DNA of 64,000 nucleotides from Salvator merianae. Lineage: Eukaryota > Chordata > Lepidosauria > Squamata > Teiidae. Of this stretch, positions 1 to 12,536 are shown piece by piece. A program made the position numbers and the translations under genes. The notes beneath the pieces were generated by a model. That model was not told the DNA's origin. It worked only from the letters and a program-made list of their open reading frames with translations, and did no database searches. The stretch lies in NCBI GenBank assembly GCA_003586115.2, contig QVOM02000042.1:32640855-32704854 (forward strand), read 5' to 3'. Each line of letters starts with the position of its first letter. Within the stretch, counting starts at the first letter, position 1.

Positions 1-287
1 CCATAGGTTAAAGTGTCCCTATCCATGCAGAACAGAAGTACAAGACCTCAGATGTTGCTACAGCCAATCTGCTGTTCAACAGCAGATAATAAATTGAAGG
101 CAGCACCAGAAGGTATGCACAGCAGTAAAATCTTCAAATAAAACTTTGCCCGTAAATTTTACCTGACTAACTATGCCTTCCTCAGGGTCTTTCAGCAGGA
201 GCTGTAAAAACGTTTCATAGAGAAACTGTCAAGTGTTACCTTGTTACTTCTTTGGAAATGTTTACTAGAGATTTTCCATTCTTCCAT
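1..287. other. No recognised feature
   Basis: Ordinary mixed-composition DNA. I see no repeat family, splice-bounded exon or RNA gene here. Confidence 0.5.
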
Positions 288-374
288 TTCCTTCCTTTTC
301 CTTCCTTTTCCTCCCTTTCCCTTTCCCTTTCCCTTTCCCTTTCCCTTTCCCTTTTCCTTTTCCTTTTCCTTTGA
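288..374. repeat. CCCTTT/CCTTTT microsatellite
   Basis: A pyrimidine-only tract on the + strand made of CCCTTT units that pass into CCTTTT units. The minus strand reads as a Lys/Gly-rich open frame only because purine repeats lack stop codons. It is a simple repeat with no sign of coding function. Confidence 0.9.
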
Positions 375-1387
375 CCGTGCATCTAAAATATAGTTTGCAT
401 TAACTGTTGACATTGGTTGTTTGTGCATTTCCCTCCCAAGGATGATTGAAACAGAGCAAGACTCCTACAGGAGACCTTACTATAATCTTGCTGAGCTGTA
501 TTTTGGTCCATTGTGGATCAATATGTGGCTCAGCAACATAAAGTGTGATTTCCCATTTGCATTCATCATTCGAAGACAGTGATTAGGCTAAAAAACTGAC
601 AGATCTGGGCCATAATGCAAACTAAACTTGCCATGAAAATATCTGTAAAATGAAGGTCACACAGCACAGGTTGCTTTTCGCCTCACATAAGTCAAATGCA
701 CTTGATTGCAGCAAGCAGTGTTTCTTTGTGTCATCTGAAGGGCAAAAGCCTCAGGGCACACCAAGAGTCACACTACACTCTGTTCACTTCTATTTGGGCA
801 GCCCTGATTAGGCATGCTCAGATCTGATAACAAACTATCACAATGCACTGGGAATAATCTCTCTTCTCATTTCTACTTTGTTTGCTGCTACTGTTTTTCT
901 CCAATCAAGCTTTATTGTTGAAGTCCATCAGGGAACAAAAGGGAAAAATAAATCTATTCCTAGGTCAAAGGGCTGAAGTGCCTGAAAAACTAGAATCCTC
1001 AGTTAGTTCAGTGTGAGACTACGGAGGCATTATGCAGTGCCAAATCTGTATCTCTGTCCCCGAAAGATTCTTGGTTACAATCTGGTTCTTGGCTTAACAA
1101 TGAAACTGACAGTACTTCTAGCAAGGGGTTGAGTCTGTGCCACTCTTCCATAGAAAGCCTTGACTTCATGGTTTTCTATTTCTATGAAAGGCAAATCAAT
1201 ACTATCTCTTTCATCTGTGCTGGCCTTGCCTTAAGTGCAAAGCTCTGCCCCAAAATGAAAGTTAATAGCAAGGCTGCATTTTACTGAGATCCTGTCTAGT
1301 GTAATGGCATCCTGATGGGACAAGCCCAATTAGACTGAACAGAAATTCTTGTTTGCCTTCCTCATCCAGTGTCCAAGAGCAGTGATG
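375..1387. other. No recognised feature
   Basis: About 1 kb of non-repetitive DNA. No family member, coding signature or RNA gene was recognised. Confidence 0.5.
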
Positions 1388-1811
1388 ATATATCAGTTTT
1401 CTTATCCCATTCTAATTATCCCATTCTAACATGGGAATTGCACACACAGCATGGACATCTTCCACACTTGAAGATCAGCAGTGTGAATGCTGGTATCCTG
1501 TGCTCAGTCTTTGCCGTAACAGCAACCAGGAAGCATCCGGCCACTGCTATGGTGACTGGCAGTGCCGTGCAGTGTGCAGGCAGCCTGATCACACAAGTAC
1601 AGCTGCCAGGCACAGTGTAACCATGCATTTGCACCCGAAAACAGGTGTAAATGCACTTGACTGGGAGCTGGAATATGCTGCTCCTGGTCACAAGAGCCTT
1701 CATGAAATGCAGAAGCACTTTGTTAGCGAGCATCCCTGATGCTCGCTAGTTATGCTCGCTTTGTTAGCGAGCATCCCTGATGCTCACTAGTTCAAAGTAC
1801 AAAAAGGTCCT
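1388..1811 (-). mobile_element. hAT-B non-autonomous element, copy 1
   Basis: The interior matches other hAT-B copies, with a GTGTGAATGCTGGTATCCTG segment and a 'ggccactgctatggtgactgg' type block. The right end is AAAGTACAAAAAGGTCCT, a decayed version of the family terminus AAGTGCAAAAAGGCC. The left terminus is eroded, leaving only the subterminal TCCCATTCTAATTATCCCATT, so the start is approximate. Near the right end a roughly 40-bp unit containing a perfect 9-bp stem (AGCGAGCAT/ATGCTCGCT) is duplicated at 1719-1758 and 1759-1798. There is no coding capacity. Confidence 0.7.
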
Positions 1812-4655
1812 TAGTCTCTATGGTTCCTGCTAGATCTGGGAAGCGCAGTTACTAACAGTGGCACAAATTCTGGCAATGACCCCACCCCAATGCTGAGGTC
1901 TTGGAAACGTGAAGCTTAAAAGTCCTTCTTGAAGCCATGCAGATAGTTTGCACATTGGACTAAGTCTCCATTGTAAAAGTGAGGCAACTCCATTGCAGGC
2001 CTATGGGGGAGGCACTCTGATTTGCTGCTGAAAAAGATGCCTCTGTGACTCCATTGGTGTGGAGGCACCATTCTGTGAGAATCACAGAATTCTGTGCCCC
2101 TTCTTCTAAAGAACAGGCTCAGCAGTGAGAGGTTCCTTTATTCATAGATAACAGAGTACAAAGAGTAGCAGAGAGCAGTAGGATATAACCATTCAACTTA
2201 TCTGCCATAGGCTAAACAATATATATTCCCAGGCACCCAGCATGCCAGCTAACCAACAACTGGGAAAAAGTTGAGTCAGTGAAGACAGCAAGCAGGCAAG
2301 GCTGGGGATTGGGTATGTGTAGGTGGCTGGGGAGAAGCCAATGTGCTGACACCTTCCAGGTGCTTGACTGTAGCACCTCTGTTCAGGGTGCAAAATTGTG
2401 CCCAGTGAACGTGGTCCCTCTGATGGTGATCATACTCAGAAGTGAGACAGTGCAGTTGCCACAAGGTGACTGCTACTGTAGCAAATGGAGGCATAGTGGT
2501 TGCAGGCACTTTCTTGAGTAGCGATGAGCTACTTGGAGTGCCGATAGCCTTTTCAATCTTGGACCCAACAAGAAATCCCCAAATCCCTGTGTAAAATGAG
2601 CAAGTACTGCTGGATCCCCCAGTTTATGTATGTTTTGGATTTCACTAACACTGTGAGGTGGAACAACTGGATACCATGAAGCCAAGCCAAGTCTAGCATG
2701 TTGTCTTACTTGATTCTGTTTATCTGGGATGTTCTATCCTCCTGAGAAGGCATTTTCCCAATTCCATGCTTTCTCTCAACAACTGGTGTGTTCACTTCTT
2801 CTTCTTCTTCTTTCCCCCCTAGACATTATTACAGTATGATTTTGACTGATGTGCCGTGTGCTCTGTATAAGCTGCTTTCCCATTGTTGCTGTGCATATCC
2901 AATAAAGGGACCTTTTTATATTAGTAATATGCCATTTCTTCTAATCTGGTTTTTATCTGCTCCAGCACAATCATTACTCATTATGCATGGGAGGTTGTTA
3001 TTGATTGACTGACTGAGTGATTGCATATTTTCAAGAGAGCATTTGTGGCACTTCTCCATTATTCACAGGTAAAAACACACAAACAAAATCTGAAATCCCA
3101 ATGAAACCTAGTGAAAATTTGCTCATTTCAAGTCGATGGTGGTTATAAATAGGCCACTTCAAGTCCTTCATTACTTGTGAGTTCCAGTTTGCAATTTTTC
3201 CCCCTGAAACCTAATCCTTGCACATAATGAGGGTCTATTGTATACCATTTCAAATTTCTTAATAATATCTCTGCCCCAAAGTCCTGCACTCAGTATAATA
3301 ATAGAGTTACATGAAGTTCTTGCACCACTTTCTGACACTTTGATTTTCATTCTCATGTCTAATACTTCCTGCCATGCAGTTTTACTTCTTGATAATGGCC
3401 ACATGGTGAACTATCCATCACTAACTCAACTCTTTTCTTTGGAATTCTATATGCAGGCTGTACTTTTTATACTAGACATAACTTTTGTAAAACCTTTGAT
3501 TCCTACACTGAATAGTAATTCTACACTTTTTAGATACTGCAGAGGTATACAAGGTAACACACTGAGGGTGCTGTTACGATAGTGACAAATGTGCAAGAAG
3601 AAAACTACAGGTGATTGTATTTTTGACTTCACACTTTTAAAAAAGCCAATTAAACCTGGCATCTGATATACCAAAACATTTCTCAGTATTCAAGTTCAGT
3701 TGGCAGAGGAAACCTGCAAGCCAGGAATATAAATGCTCATTAAATGTTGAATACTATTGTTCATTTCACTGAGGTTCTGCGATTATTCTGTTATCGTCCT
3801 TTCTTATATATCCAGCATCCATATCCTAGAAAACTCCTAATGGGGATTTGACCAAAACTTTTCCTATGGGGATCTCCCAAAATATTTTTCCATTGTGTAT
3901 TAGGGGCAAAAAAAAGGCAATCAACTAATATGTCTGTGGTCAGATTCATATAGGCTGCCATCAGATGCACAGAAAAATTCAACAAATGGTCACCTGGTGG
4001 CCTGGGTCAAATAGATAACCAACATTCTCCTTGCAGTGTCATTTCGGGCTATTAGTTTGGTACCCTGTGGTGACTTGATTAGCCTTATTTGCAGGCATAA
4101 CTGGCAACACACATATATATAAAAAGATGCAAAGTCCCACTGAAGAACTGGACCGATATGGTGGCCTCCTGTGAAGTCATAATGAGGAAACACCAGCTTC
4201 TCCTCTCCACAAAGAAATATTGCTGTCTTGAGGGTCCCTAAGCAATCTGAAGATTTTACCATTAGTTTCCTAATTAACTCATTCTGCATAGCAGAAGTTG
4301 ACAGATGGGTTCAAGCACAGGCTAGATTGCCTAAACGATTCCTTATAACTCTATAGCTCCATCTCAATTGTACAAACAATGATAAAACAGTAGTCTAGTT
4401 GCTTTTGCACTGATCGTAAGGCAGCATGTTCTCCTATGTCCTCTTACGAAGGCTGGATCTGGATGAGAGCTGATGGCAACACTCCAAAAAAAAAAAAAAA
4501 AAAAGTACTTTTCTTAAAACAGCAGTGTTTCCCAGCCATGCAAATATCACAGCCAGGGAACAGCCACGACTGTTTCAATGAACACAGGAAATGGCTCCAG
4601 AAGTGTTTTCAAAGCAAAAAGGGCCATTCCATGTGCAATGAAGAATGTGGACTAA
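1812..4655. other. No recognised gene; a few simple tracts
   Basis: Mostly unassigned DNA. It contains a TTC run near 2796-2811 and a 19-base poly(A) at 4486-4504. The longest open frame (3238-3582, + strand, 114 codons) has no recognised motif and is treated as chance. Old unrecognised transposon pieces are possible. Confidence 0.45.
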
Positions 4656-5088
4656 GGCTGCCTCCAGACAGTGAGAGGAAAATGTGAGATTTTGTTCAGA
4701 TCCCACAATTGCCTCTTGCCATCCTCGTCAAACAGCAGGACAATATCCTAAGGCAAGCTTGTGGCCTTGCCATTCTGCCATTAGCTCCTAGGATGCTTCG
4801 ATGGTGAAGACTCCTGGAACTGCGCAAGCACCTTCCCCCACACTTCTGCAGTGGGTGTTTTTACCCAGGTTTTGTCCCCATGTGAGAATCCTTGAAGCAA
4901 ATGCCAGACAAATAAGCCATATCACTTTTTCTGAATATCTGTGATCAGAGTTCTTCATCCCGCTATAGGGATATCCCAGAATTTTGCCTCTATATCCCCA
5001 GACTATGTTAGGATTGCCATGAATATGTGTGGCAATCCCAATATAGTGCCGGGATAATCCCAGGTTTTAGACCCTGTCTGGATATACC
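4656..5088 (+). mobile_element. hAT-D-like non-autonomous element, copy 1
   Basis: It begins GGCTGCCTCCAGACAGTGAG and ends ...ACCCTGTCTGGATATACC, so the ends are imperfect inverted repeats around CCAGACAG. The last ~110 bases (atatcccag...ggataatcccaggtttta) match the ends of the copies at 17174-17623 and, reversed, 36444-36892. No open frame resembles a transposase. The superfamily is uncertain because no clear target duplication was found. Confidence 0.6.
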
Positions 5089-6534
5089 CTAGGATAAATC
5101 TGCCCAGGTTGTGGCAGTGCAGCAGTGGCAGCGGCACTGGAACAGCAGGGGAGAGTCCTATCAAAGTGCTTTCTCCTATTTTGTCTTTGCAGCTGTCTAA
5201 CAAGGCTTAGGGTGGGATGCCTACTGGATAAGAACACAGTAGTGATGACCCCACACCTTTCCAGCACACCCACTGTGCCATAAGCATGCAAGGCTATGTG
5301 GACTCTGAGCACACATAACATTGTCTTGATGTCTGACTACCAGACCGACAGAGGGTTGCAATTTTCAATAACATGATGATGATGATGAGCCATTTGCAGC
5401 TTTTATACATTTTAAAGCTAATTGTGCCAAACTGATGCTTAAAAAGAATAGTAAATTGAATGTCACAGAATGTAATAAAGGTGCTAAAGAAGTGGAACAG
5501 AGGAACCAGCCACACCTTTCTGTACCTTTGAAGGAATGTAGCAGTAACCATATATTACGGAAGTACTGTTCTAATGTAAAACATTACTCTCCATTATAAT
5601 GACAAGGCATCAGCATTCACGGCATCTCCTCCCTCTGGCTCCAATATGAATGCCACTGTATTGCCATTAAAATTCTTATAGTTGCAATTCTAATTTCTTT
5701 ATATTTCATATGCATAATACATCATAATATGCAGTGTTTCTGAAGCATAAACAATATTGATAGCAATTCCGTAGCAATACAATCTATAATAATAGCTAGC
5801 TAATTTGATTTTGAGCAAAAGTTTTATTTATTTATTTATTTTCTTTTTGGTTTGATTTCAAGAACGGATCTGATCCTCAGTCATTGAAGTCATGATAGGC
5901 TGGTATTGACATTTTTTTTTAGTACCTAATTAAAAGCATAGTCTGAATTATTCATGTATATGGTATTCCATGAATAATTTATTCCTTGGCTTCATTGGCA
6001 AAACTTAATTTTGAACCTCAATAAAACTTTAAACTTCAATGCACCTTCCGAGATCTTTGGAATAATTTCTTTATGACTTTTTAATAACTGGCAGTTATTT
6101 AGTAATATTGCAAAAACTGAGAGGTGAAATAGGTAAAACAAAATGAACTAGAAACTTGATTTGGCATTTATAAGATGCCAAATGCTATTAGAAAAAATGC
6201 TGGAGATACATAATTATTGAGCCTTGTCAGATCAACAGATTTCAGCAATCTTAGAGAGCAGTGCATCGCTTATTAACAACCAAGTGGATGCTTCAGATAA
6301 AAAAGATGGGCCAGGCACCCAAGGATTTTTTAGCTATCACCAAATAAAGGCTGTATCCATATCAGGCTTAAGGCACACACAGTGAGGGTCTGTGAGTTGC
6401 AATATCCACATTCCAATGGCAGTCCCAGGCATGCAGCACACTTCCGAGGGAACTTGATGGCCACCAGTGCCAATGTCAAGCAAAGACTATGGGGCATACA
6501 ATACATGCCCAAAAACATGTCACAAAAAGCAAAA
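5089..6534. other. Unassigned AT-rich segment
   Basis: No transposon family was recognised. A GAT run lies near 5372-5388 and a TTTA run near 5823-5840. From about 5640 to 6250 the DNA is AT-rich and free of visible repeats, with motifs such as ATATGCATAAT and TTATTCATG. It could be unique non-coding sequence. Confidence 0.4.
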
Positions 6535-6986
6535 GTCACTTCTACATTTACTGTGCTTTGTTTCAGGCCAGTGGGTCTGGATCAGTGAGGCCTGCTGGAC
6601 TGGAACACAGCATGCCATGGTCTGGAATAGCACTAGTTCAGATCAACTCCCACACCAGCCCCAAAGCTTGCATAAGCTTCAGGTCTGGCATCTGAGGGCT
6701 CAAAAGGGCTAGGAATGCTTTGATGCACTGCTGAAGTAGTCAATAATATGGAGGTGTGCTTTCTGCTCACCTCCATGTCCAGACTAGGTTGTGCTGGTAG
6801 GTCTGCCAGTAGACCTCAATATCTAGATCTAGCATGATCCAGATCAGGTGCCCTTGATCTGGATTATACTCTGTCTACCAGCAGTGAGCAGGTCTCACAG
6901 ATCCATATTAATGTGCAGACCAATGAGACCTGAAGAGAACCACAAAGGATCCTAATACAGACCAAAGGTACGTACAGAAGTGTCCT
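6535..6986 (+). mobile_element. hAT-C non-autonomous element, copy 1
   Basis: It shares ordered blocks with the copy at 34912-35340: 'ggaacacagcatgccatggt', 'gggctaggaatg', 'tttgatgcactgctgaa', 'ccagactaggttgtgctgg' and a final 'gtacagaagtgtcctt'. The terminal inverted repeats are a decayed form of GGTCTTTCTGCA / TGCAGAAAGGCC. It has no coding capacity. Confidence 0.65.
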
Positions 6987-6999
6987 TACTGTCCCACAC

Positions 7000-7483
7000 A
7001 CTTTGGATTCACTTACGACAATATTTTTAAGATGGTTTCTTATCTCAAAACTTTATTGGTTAGTGAATACAAATTATCCTTTAGTACTGCAAGATTAAAT
7101 GTCTTTCCCTCCAAGATTCTTGAAAGCAGATTTTCTAACATTCCCACTGAAAGCAGACTTTGTCCCTGTAGTTTTCTGAAACCTGAAACTATGGACCATA
7201 TCCTTCTTAAATGTAACTTTTATGTTAATGGTTGGAATGATTTGATTTGGCCCCTGCTCTTATTTGGCAATGATAACCTTGGTGGATAGTTGGGGACATT
7301 TTGTTAGACCAGACACACAGGACACCTCTTTATGTTGCTAATTTTTTAGTTACCACCATTAAGGTTAGAAGGCATAGCATGTATGCTGCTAATTTGATTG
7401 CCAGTTTATTTTAAATAATATTTTGTTTGATTGGTGATTATTTGTTATAGGTCTTTGGACTGCAGCAACAATAAACTGAACTG
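7000..7483 (+). mobile_element. LINE ORF2 C-terminal fragment
   Basis: An open frame at 7032-7289 ends in a zinc-knuckle-like C-x-C-x9-H-x4-C pattern (CPC...H-ILLK-C) followed by F-Y-x3-W. This arrangement is typical of the C-terminal domain of reptile non-LTR retrotransposons. A frameshift follows. A second piece at about 7333-7413 reads YVANFLVTTIKVRRH, matching the helical segment that normally follows in such proteins. The 3' end passes into GCAACAATAAACTGAACTGA, a LINE-style tail. It is 5'-truncated and dead. The exact clade is uncertain. Confidence 0.65.
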
Positions 7484-7637
7484 ATGTTCTCAGAGGTGTT
7501 CTTCCAACAAAGCAGGAGGCTACTTTGGATTGGCTACTCTCAGGCATTTGCATTGCTTCACAGCCATTCTGTGAGCAACTTACTTTTGCCAACCTCTATC
7601 AAGATGCTTCTTCAACGTCCTGAAAATACCCAAACTT

Positions 7638-8092
7638 CTGGGGCCAATTTCTGCAGTGTGTGGAGTTCAGAGACTGTGGGTCTTTCTGTGCTGCCTTGCC
7701 TTGATCTGAGCTGGTGAGACCACAGCAATGCATGGTCTGAAACACAGCCTTCTACACATTGGTTCTGGTTGAGACCAGCCCCTGCACCAGGCCTGAAGCT
7801 TCAGGGCTGGTCTCTGAGGGCTCCAAAGGATTAGGAATGAAGGTTCCTAGCTTCAGAACCCCCGGGAACCCATTTCACTGGTATTCTTTGATGCACTGCT
7901 GAAATGGGTCCCCCAGTAATCTGGAACATGGTGCCATGCTTCTGTGTTCCAGACTAGGTTGAGCTGGTGCACTGGTAGTCCTTGATTTTGAGGGCCCCCA
8001 GATTTATATTTCACTCCATCCTGTGCAGATGAAGAACATTAGCAGTGGGCAGGGCCTCCCATGTTCTGCACACATATGTAAAATGGAGGCCT
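7638..8092 (+). mobile_element. hAT-C non-autonomous element, copy 2
   Basis: It starts near GGGGCCAATTTCTGCAGTG and ends near AAAATGGAGGCCTTTAG. It shares 'gctccaaaggattaggaatgaaggttcctagcttcagaacc', 'tttgatgcactgctgaaatggg' type blocks and 'ccagactaggttgagctgg' with the other hAT-C copies. Boundaries are accurate to perhaps 20 bases. It is non-coding. Confidence 0.6.
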
Positions 8093-8646
8093 TTAGTACA
8101 CTTGCTTGTAAGGAATACCAGCAATTGCAGAAAGGCCCTGTTTGCTTTGCTTCTGGCATTACAGTCCCATTGTGGGCATACAGCCAAAGTTAAAGAGATG
8201 TCTTAGATACTTGGTCTCACCATATAAACAATACTATATAAATGTCATTTAACAGTCCCATCAATAGCAACAGCTGTTGTCAAAAGTACACTTTTCTGGC
8301 CAGTTATCCAGGCCCAGTCTGCTGAATTCTGACATCCTTAGACTGAAAGTGAAGAAATGTTTGCATTTTGAATTAGATAGAGAGATAGAAGGCAGGGAGG
8401 AGGAAGGAGGGAAATATTCTGATTCCTATGGCAAGAATGTGTTCTAATTTCTCTACCTGTTTTATTTCTGATGCTAGTGAGTTCCTAGGAGATTGTCCAT
8501 GAGGGGACAGTGCCCTAGAGTGGAAATGAAATTGCATAGATAGATTATAATCTGAGTTTGCTGAACAGATCTAACATGTGTTTGGTCACGGGTTTAAATC
8601 ATCATGCTCTTCTGGTTTTAAATGGTCTTTTTTATTTTTGGTTCTA
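8093..8646. other. No recognised feature
   Basis: Unassigned DNA. A purine-rich stretch (GAGAGATAGAAGGCAGGGAG and following) lies near 8376-8412. Confidence 0.45.
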
Positions 8647-8875
8647 TAAGAACATATGTACATAAGAAACCCCACACTGGATAGGATCCATGGCCCAGCT
8701 AGTCCAGCAGCCTGCTCTTACAGTGACAAGCTATGCATAGGGAAGCTCACCAATAAGACATGAACACATAGCTTGTCCTGCGTGCAGTATTCAGTGGCTG
8801 GCCTTTGCAAGCAACTACTAGTGCCATCTGGGCTGATAGCCAGTTTTGTTATCATTAAATCCCATAAATGTAAGA
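8647..8875 (-). mobile_element. L3/CR1-type LINE 3' end, reversed
   Basis: The segment opens with TAAGAACATA...CATAAGAAA and continues '...tggataggatccatggcccagctagtccagcagcctgctct'. Read on the minus strand this is the L3-type 3' end: 'ggactagatggg...gatccagcagggct...ttatgttctta'. The same terminal sequence occurs in sense at 33070-33130 and 51030-51092. It is an untranslated tail with no coding content. Confidence 0.75.
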
Positions 8876-9145
8876 AGATAAATTCTTTTAAAGGCATCAG
8901 TGAGTCAGATGACCACTCATCAATTGCTTAATATAAGAACAAGTTTATCATCAACTCAAAGGCTCAATCACACTGCCTCTTAAAGGTAGCAGATGGACCT
9001 TATCAAAGGATTGAAGATCATAAAGTTTCACCATTTCAGAATTTATGCCAGCTGCAAAAATCAGCTCCTCTGGATCAAATGAACAAACAGGCTATCCCTG
9101 AGGATTAACCAAACCTTGATAAATATTGTTGTTAACTACACTGTG

Positions 9146-9146
9146 A

Positions 9147-9191
<45 letters not shown>
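9146..9191. repeat. GT dinucleotide microsatellite
   Basis: About 20 uninterrupted GT units with one AT interruption at the left. It is likely length-polymorphic. Confidence 0.95.
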
Positions 9192-9194
<3 letters not shown>

Positions 9195-10535
9195 TCTGTA
9201 TTTTAACTTATTTCTATTATGAGCACCCCAGGGAATATTTCCTTATTGGGTGGCTATAGAAGTTCAATTAGTAAACAAATGATACATCACTGACAAGCAG
9301 ATCTGTAACCACAGTGCACAACAGGCTGTCATGGTAAAGAAGAATGCCTACAAAGCCTGGCTGAAGATTGTTATGAGCAGTGCATTGGGAATACTGGCTG
9401 TAATGGGGAAGATAGCTCACCCAGTCAACTAGCTCTAAAATATTTACGCTGTGGATTTAAAAATGGTAAATTGGCATGGTGCCCTATAAATGAACAATCA
9501 GGCAGCAAGAAAATATACCTCCAGACAAAGACTGGGACAAATCAGAATGCAAACTTTATTAAAAATTGCAAGAAAAAGCTTTAAAATGCACAGAAGCACC
9601 AAAACGACAGCTCTTGGCAGCAAACCGCATGATCAGGAAAACTGTCAAGGCAGCAGAATAATGTGCACTTCCTATACGGCAAAAGATAGATGTCTTACTC
9701 CTTGCAGTATATTGCACATGCAGAAGGGATCAAATAAGGAAAAAAATATCCACGGCAGTGCCTTGAAATGTATGGGGAGCTCAAATTAGGTAATTTTTGT
9801 TAGGATGCTGTAGAAATGAGTGGATAGAAGGGGAAAGAAGGGGAAAACTACCCTAAATATGCCGTAACCTAACAAAAGAAGACCCTAGCTCAGTCGAGGC
9901 AGCCAGTTCTCAACCTCAGAGGTGAAGGAGGGTAGTTGAGATCATAGGTTTACAGCTGGTGAGGTAGCTCAGAAGCCCGGTAAAGTTTCCATGCAGAGCC
10001 GCCAAGCTCATCCAGGTACAACACTGTAACAGTAGAGTAGCAAGAACAGTTCTTTGGTTCTGTGACTAAGCCAAGGCACAGACCAGAGTTCAGATGAGCA
10101 GAGCAGAGCACAGTGGAGCAGAATTTCTTGCAGCAGTGTAGTAGCAGTTTCAAAATGACAGCAATTAATCTTGGAGATGGTAAATGGTAACTTATCATAC
10201 TGGGCTGCTGCTGGTGTGCATTTTTATCTGGGATCTGTCTCTAATCCTAGGTTCTGCACAGGCGTTGGACTAATGGGTTGTGCTAATGGGAGTCAATGTG
10301 CAAGATCCAGTGGGAAAAAATGTGAAAGGAAGAGGGCAAGTGATATAGTCTTTGTGACACAGTTGTCCAAATTTGGTGCTTCTTTCCATGTGGGTGAACA
10401 TTCGCAGTTGGAAGGACACACACTGGACAGTGTTGATGGACTTAAACTGGTTTGGAACCAGTTTCTAACAAGATTTTAATGTTGCTGCCTTGCATTCTTA
10501 ATGGCAGTCTTCCAGATGTATATCCAAGTCTGTTG
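9192..10535. other. No recognised gene
   Basis: Unassigned DNA. Open frames at 9490-9789 (+, 99 codons) and 10171-10479 (+, 102 codons) show no recognised domain. The 9.3-9.8 kb stretch looks like decayed retroelement material, but I cannot name it. Confidence 0.4.
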
Positions 10536-11040
10536 TTAACAGTAGGTTGATCTGGGATGCCAAATAACTCTTCAATGTTATTTTTAAAATTCTGCCCAAG
10601 ATCATATCAGCTGCCCTCAGGCCATCTAAGTGGATTACTTCCTGAGGATGGGTTTCCTCTCTGCTTCACCCCTACTTATGCAGATGTCTCTGTTCCATGC
10701 CCTTTTGCTTTAGGCAGAGACAGAATGTTTTGCAATACCTCTTTGTCCTTTTAAAAACCAGGCTTGGATTTCTAATTTAGATACTGGTGAACAAAAATGG
10801 ATTCTATCTAATACAGAGATCCGGACATTCTGGTCCAATTCCCTGTACTTTCAACTTATATGCCAATTGTATTTATGATGCCAATGTCCCATTCTGTGGT
10901 CCAGATGTGTCTGTATCTATGCAGATCCCTGCCTTTGGTGGCAAAGTACACTGAGACCTTAAGATTAGGGGTATGTCACTACATCATTTGTTCCCTCCCT
11001 TCAAAATTCCCGCCAAAGTTCCTGCCAGAGCTTATCCCAT
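10536..11040 (+). mobile_element. Unclassified repeat module P, copy 1
   Basis: It shares collinear blocks with the minus strand of 25761-26185: 'ttctgcccaagatcatatcagctgcc', 'ttttgcaatac', 'cctgtactt', and an identical run beginning ATATGCCAATTGT followed by 'tttatgatgcc'. The shared reading frame MPIVFMMPM appears in both copies. The frame is short and not recognised as any protein. This copy is followed directly by module Q on the same strand. Confidence 0.5.
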
Positions 11041-11815
11041 AGACTTTCATTAGTGTAGCTTTTCCTAATCTCCATCCCTGGGCAGAGCCAAAAGGGAGGG
11101 ACAATCTAGTCTAGGTGTGTATGAGAATCCCACATCAGGAGCACCCTGGCATGTTCAGATTCCCTCTGATGTCACTTACCTGCTCAAGCTGTCATCTGGC
11201 TCTCTGCTGCTGCACTCTTGAATGTACCCCTCTTCTCCGGTCTGCTTCACATCACTACAACTGGCCTGCTGCTGTTGAATGTCTGACCAACTGCCTAACA
11301 TCATCACAGCTGAGGGTGAGAACCTAGCTGGCTGCTTCTGGCAGAATAGGGCATTCTTGTAGGGGAACAGGACAGAGTTTAGGTACGATTCTTCCCCTTT
11401 TCTCTCCTGTCTCTCCTCCCCATTTAGCACTGTCAACTTTATCCTTAAATGAACCCTCCATTCATAAAGTAGAACTTGCAAGGGTGTTTTTCCTTATTTC
11501 CTCTGAAAAGGTTTATTGTATAAAGGTACAGGCTGCTCTGTGTTTCTGACAGTCAGCTGATTGTCAGAAACTGATTATTTTATTTTTATTTTTTTTTTGA
11601 GGAGGGTACCTTTTAAAAAGTTTTCATGCCAATTTAAATAAACTTCAGTTTTAATTCTTTTTAATCTTCGTCCAAGAGTATTTTTATGTGACTGTTGGGA
11701 GCCACCCTAGCCAATTTAGTGTTTTTAAAACCTAAATGATACAATTTCTGAGCATCTGTTGCCTGGGGGGGAGTAATTCCCAGCATTCCCAGTTACCCAC
11801 AGTGCATGGCTCATA
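11041..11815 (+). mobile_element. Unclassified LTR-like repeat module Q, copy 1
   Basis: It matches 26471-27418 in order: 'cccattcataaa..gct/gtag', an A/T-rich stretch with an AATAAA-type signal (near 11637), 'gagtatttttat', 'ttgcctgggggggagtaa' and the end 'gtgcatggctca'. A polyadenylation signal followed by about 180 bases of conserved end fits a terminal repeat of a retroelement. No TG...CA boundary was found, so the class is open. Confidence 0.45.
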
Positions 11816-12536
11816 ACAGTGCTTTCTGTTTTCATTCACTACTACCTCAGCAGTGTGGAATAATGGCAGTGGCAAGAGCAAGTTAGCTGAGTTGTCATCT
11901 GACCAACCTATTGAGCAACATGCAGAAAATGTCTGGAACATCTAGCCAACATGGCCCTTGAAACTCCCAGCTGTCTCCCTGCTTCCATTGCAAACTCTTC
12001 TGCTTCTAAGCCTGCATCAGGTCTCAAGTTCCTCTTCCCCTGCTATGATGTCTTGCATCTTTATACTAGGTTTCAATCTTCTCCTCTGCTTATAGTCAAA
12101 ATTCTTCCTTAAGCTCCACAACAGCATCTTTCTCTAGTTTATTGTTCTACCACAGAGCAGCAGAAATTACTGCTCTTCTACGCTGTTGGCCTCCCAGTAT
12201 GAGTCTGATGCATTTGACCCTGAAGTGAAACAGCTCTGTTTGCTGAGCTCCAGCTGTTATCAAACACCAGAATTTTCCTGCTGTATCAAAACATCCCAAC
12301 CATAGCTTCTATTTCAGGTTTTACTAGTTTCTACCCTGCTCTCTGCCAAGATCCTTCACTCTCCTGCCTATCACCTGTCCAACTTCCGTCTTCCCTTCAA
12401 TTACCCAGTTTCCAGCTCTGGAATCTTTTTCCAAGGCCTTTTGTTGAATGGTCACAGTATTTCCTGCCCCAGTGTGTCTGCTACAACCATGGGGCACAAC
12501 TTAGCCAAGCAGGTCAGGATTCCTACCAGTGAGATA
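11816..12536. other. Unassigned; possible internal part of the P/Q element
   Basis: It follows the Q module directly and has no visible coding frame or known repeat. It may be the interior of the retroelement that carries Q, but I have no second copy to compare. Confidence 0.3.

Noticed and set aside
192..428. Lysine/glycine-rich small protein
   Set aside because: Produced by translating the purine strand of the CCCTTT microsatellite.
3238..3582. 114-codon plus-strand frame, hydrophobic
   Set aside because: No recognised family, no promoter or splice evidence, and overlapping minus-strand frames of similar length.
4486..4504. Poly(A) tail of a processed pseudogene
   Set aside because: No upstream sequence resembling a spliced coding gene, and no target duplication seen.
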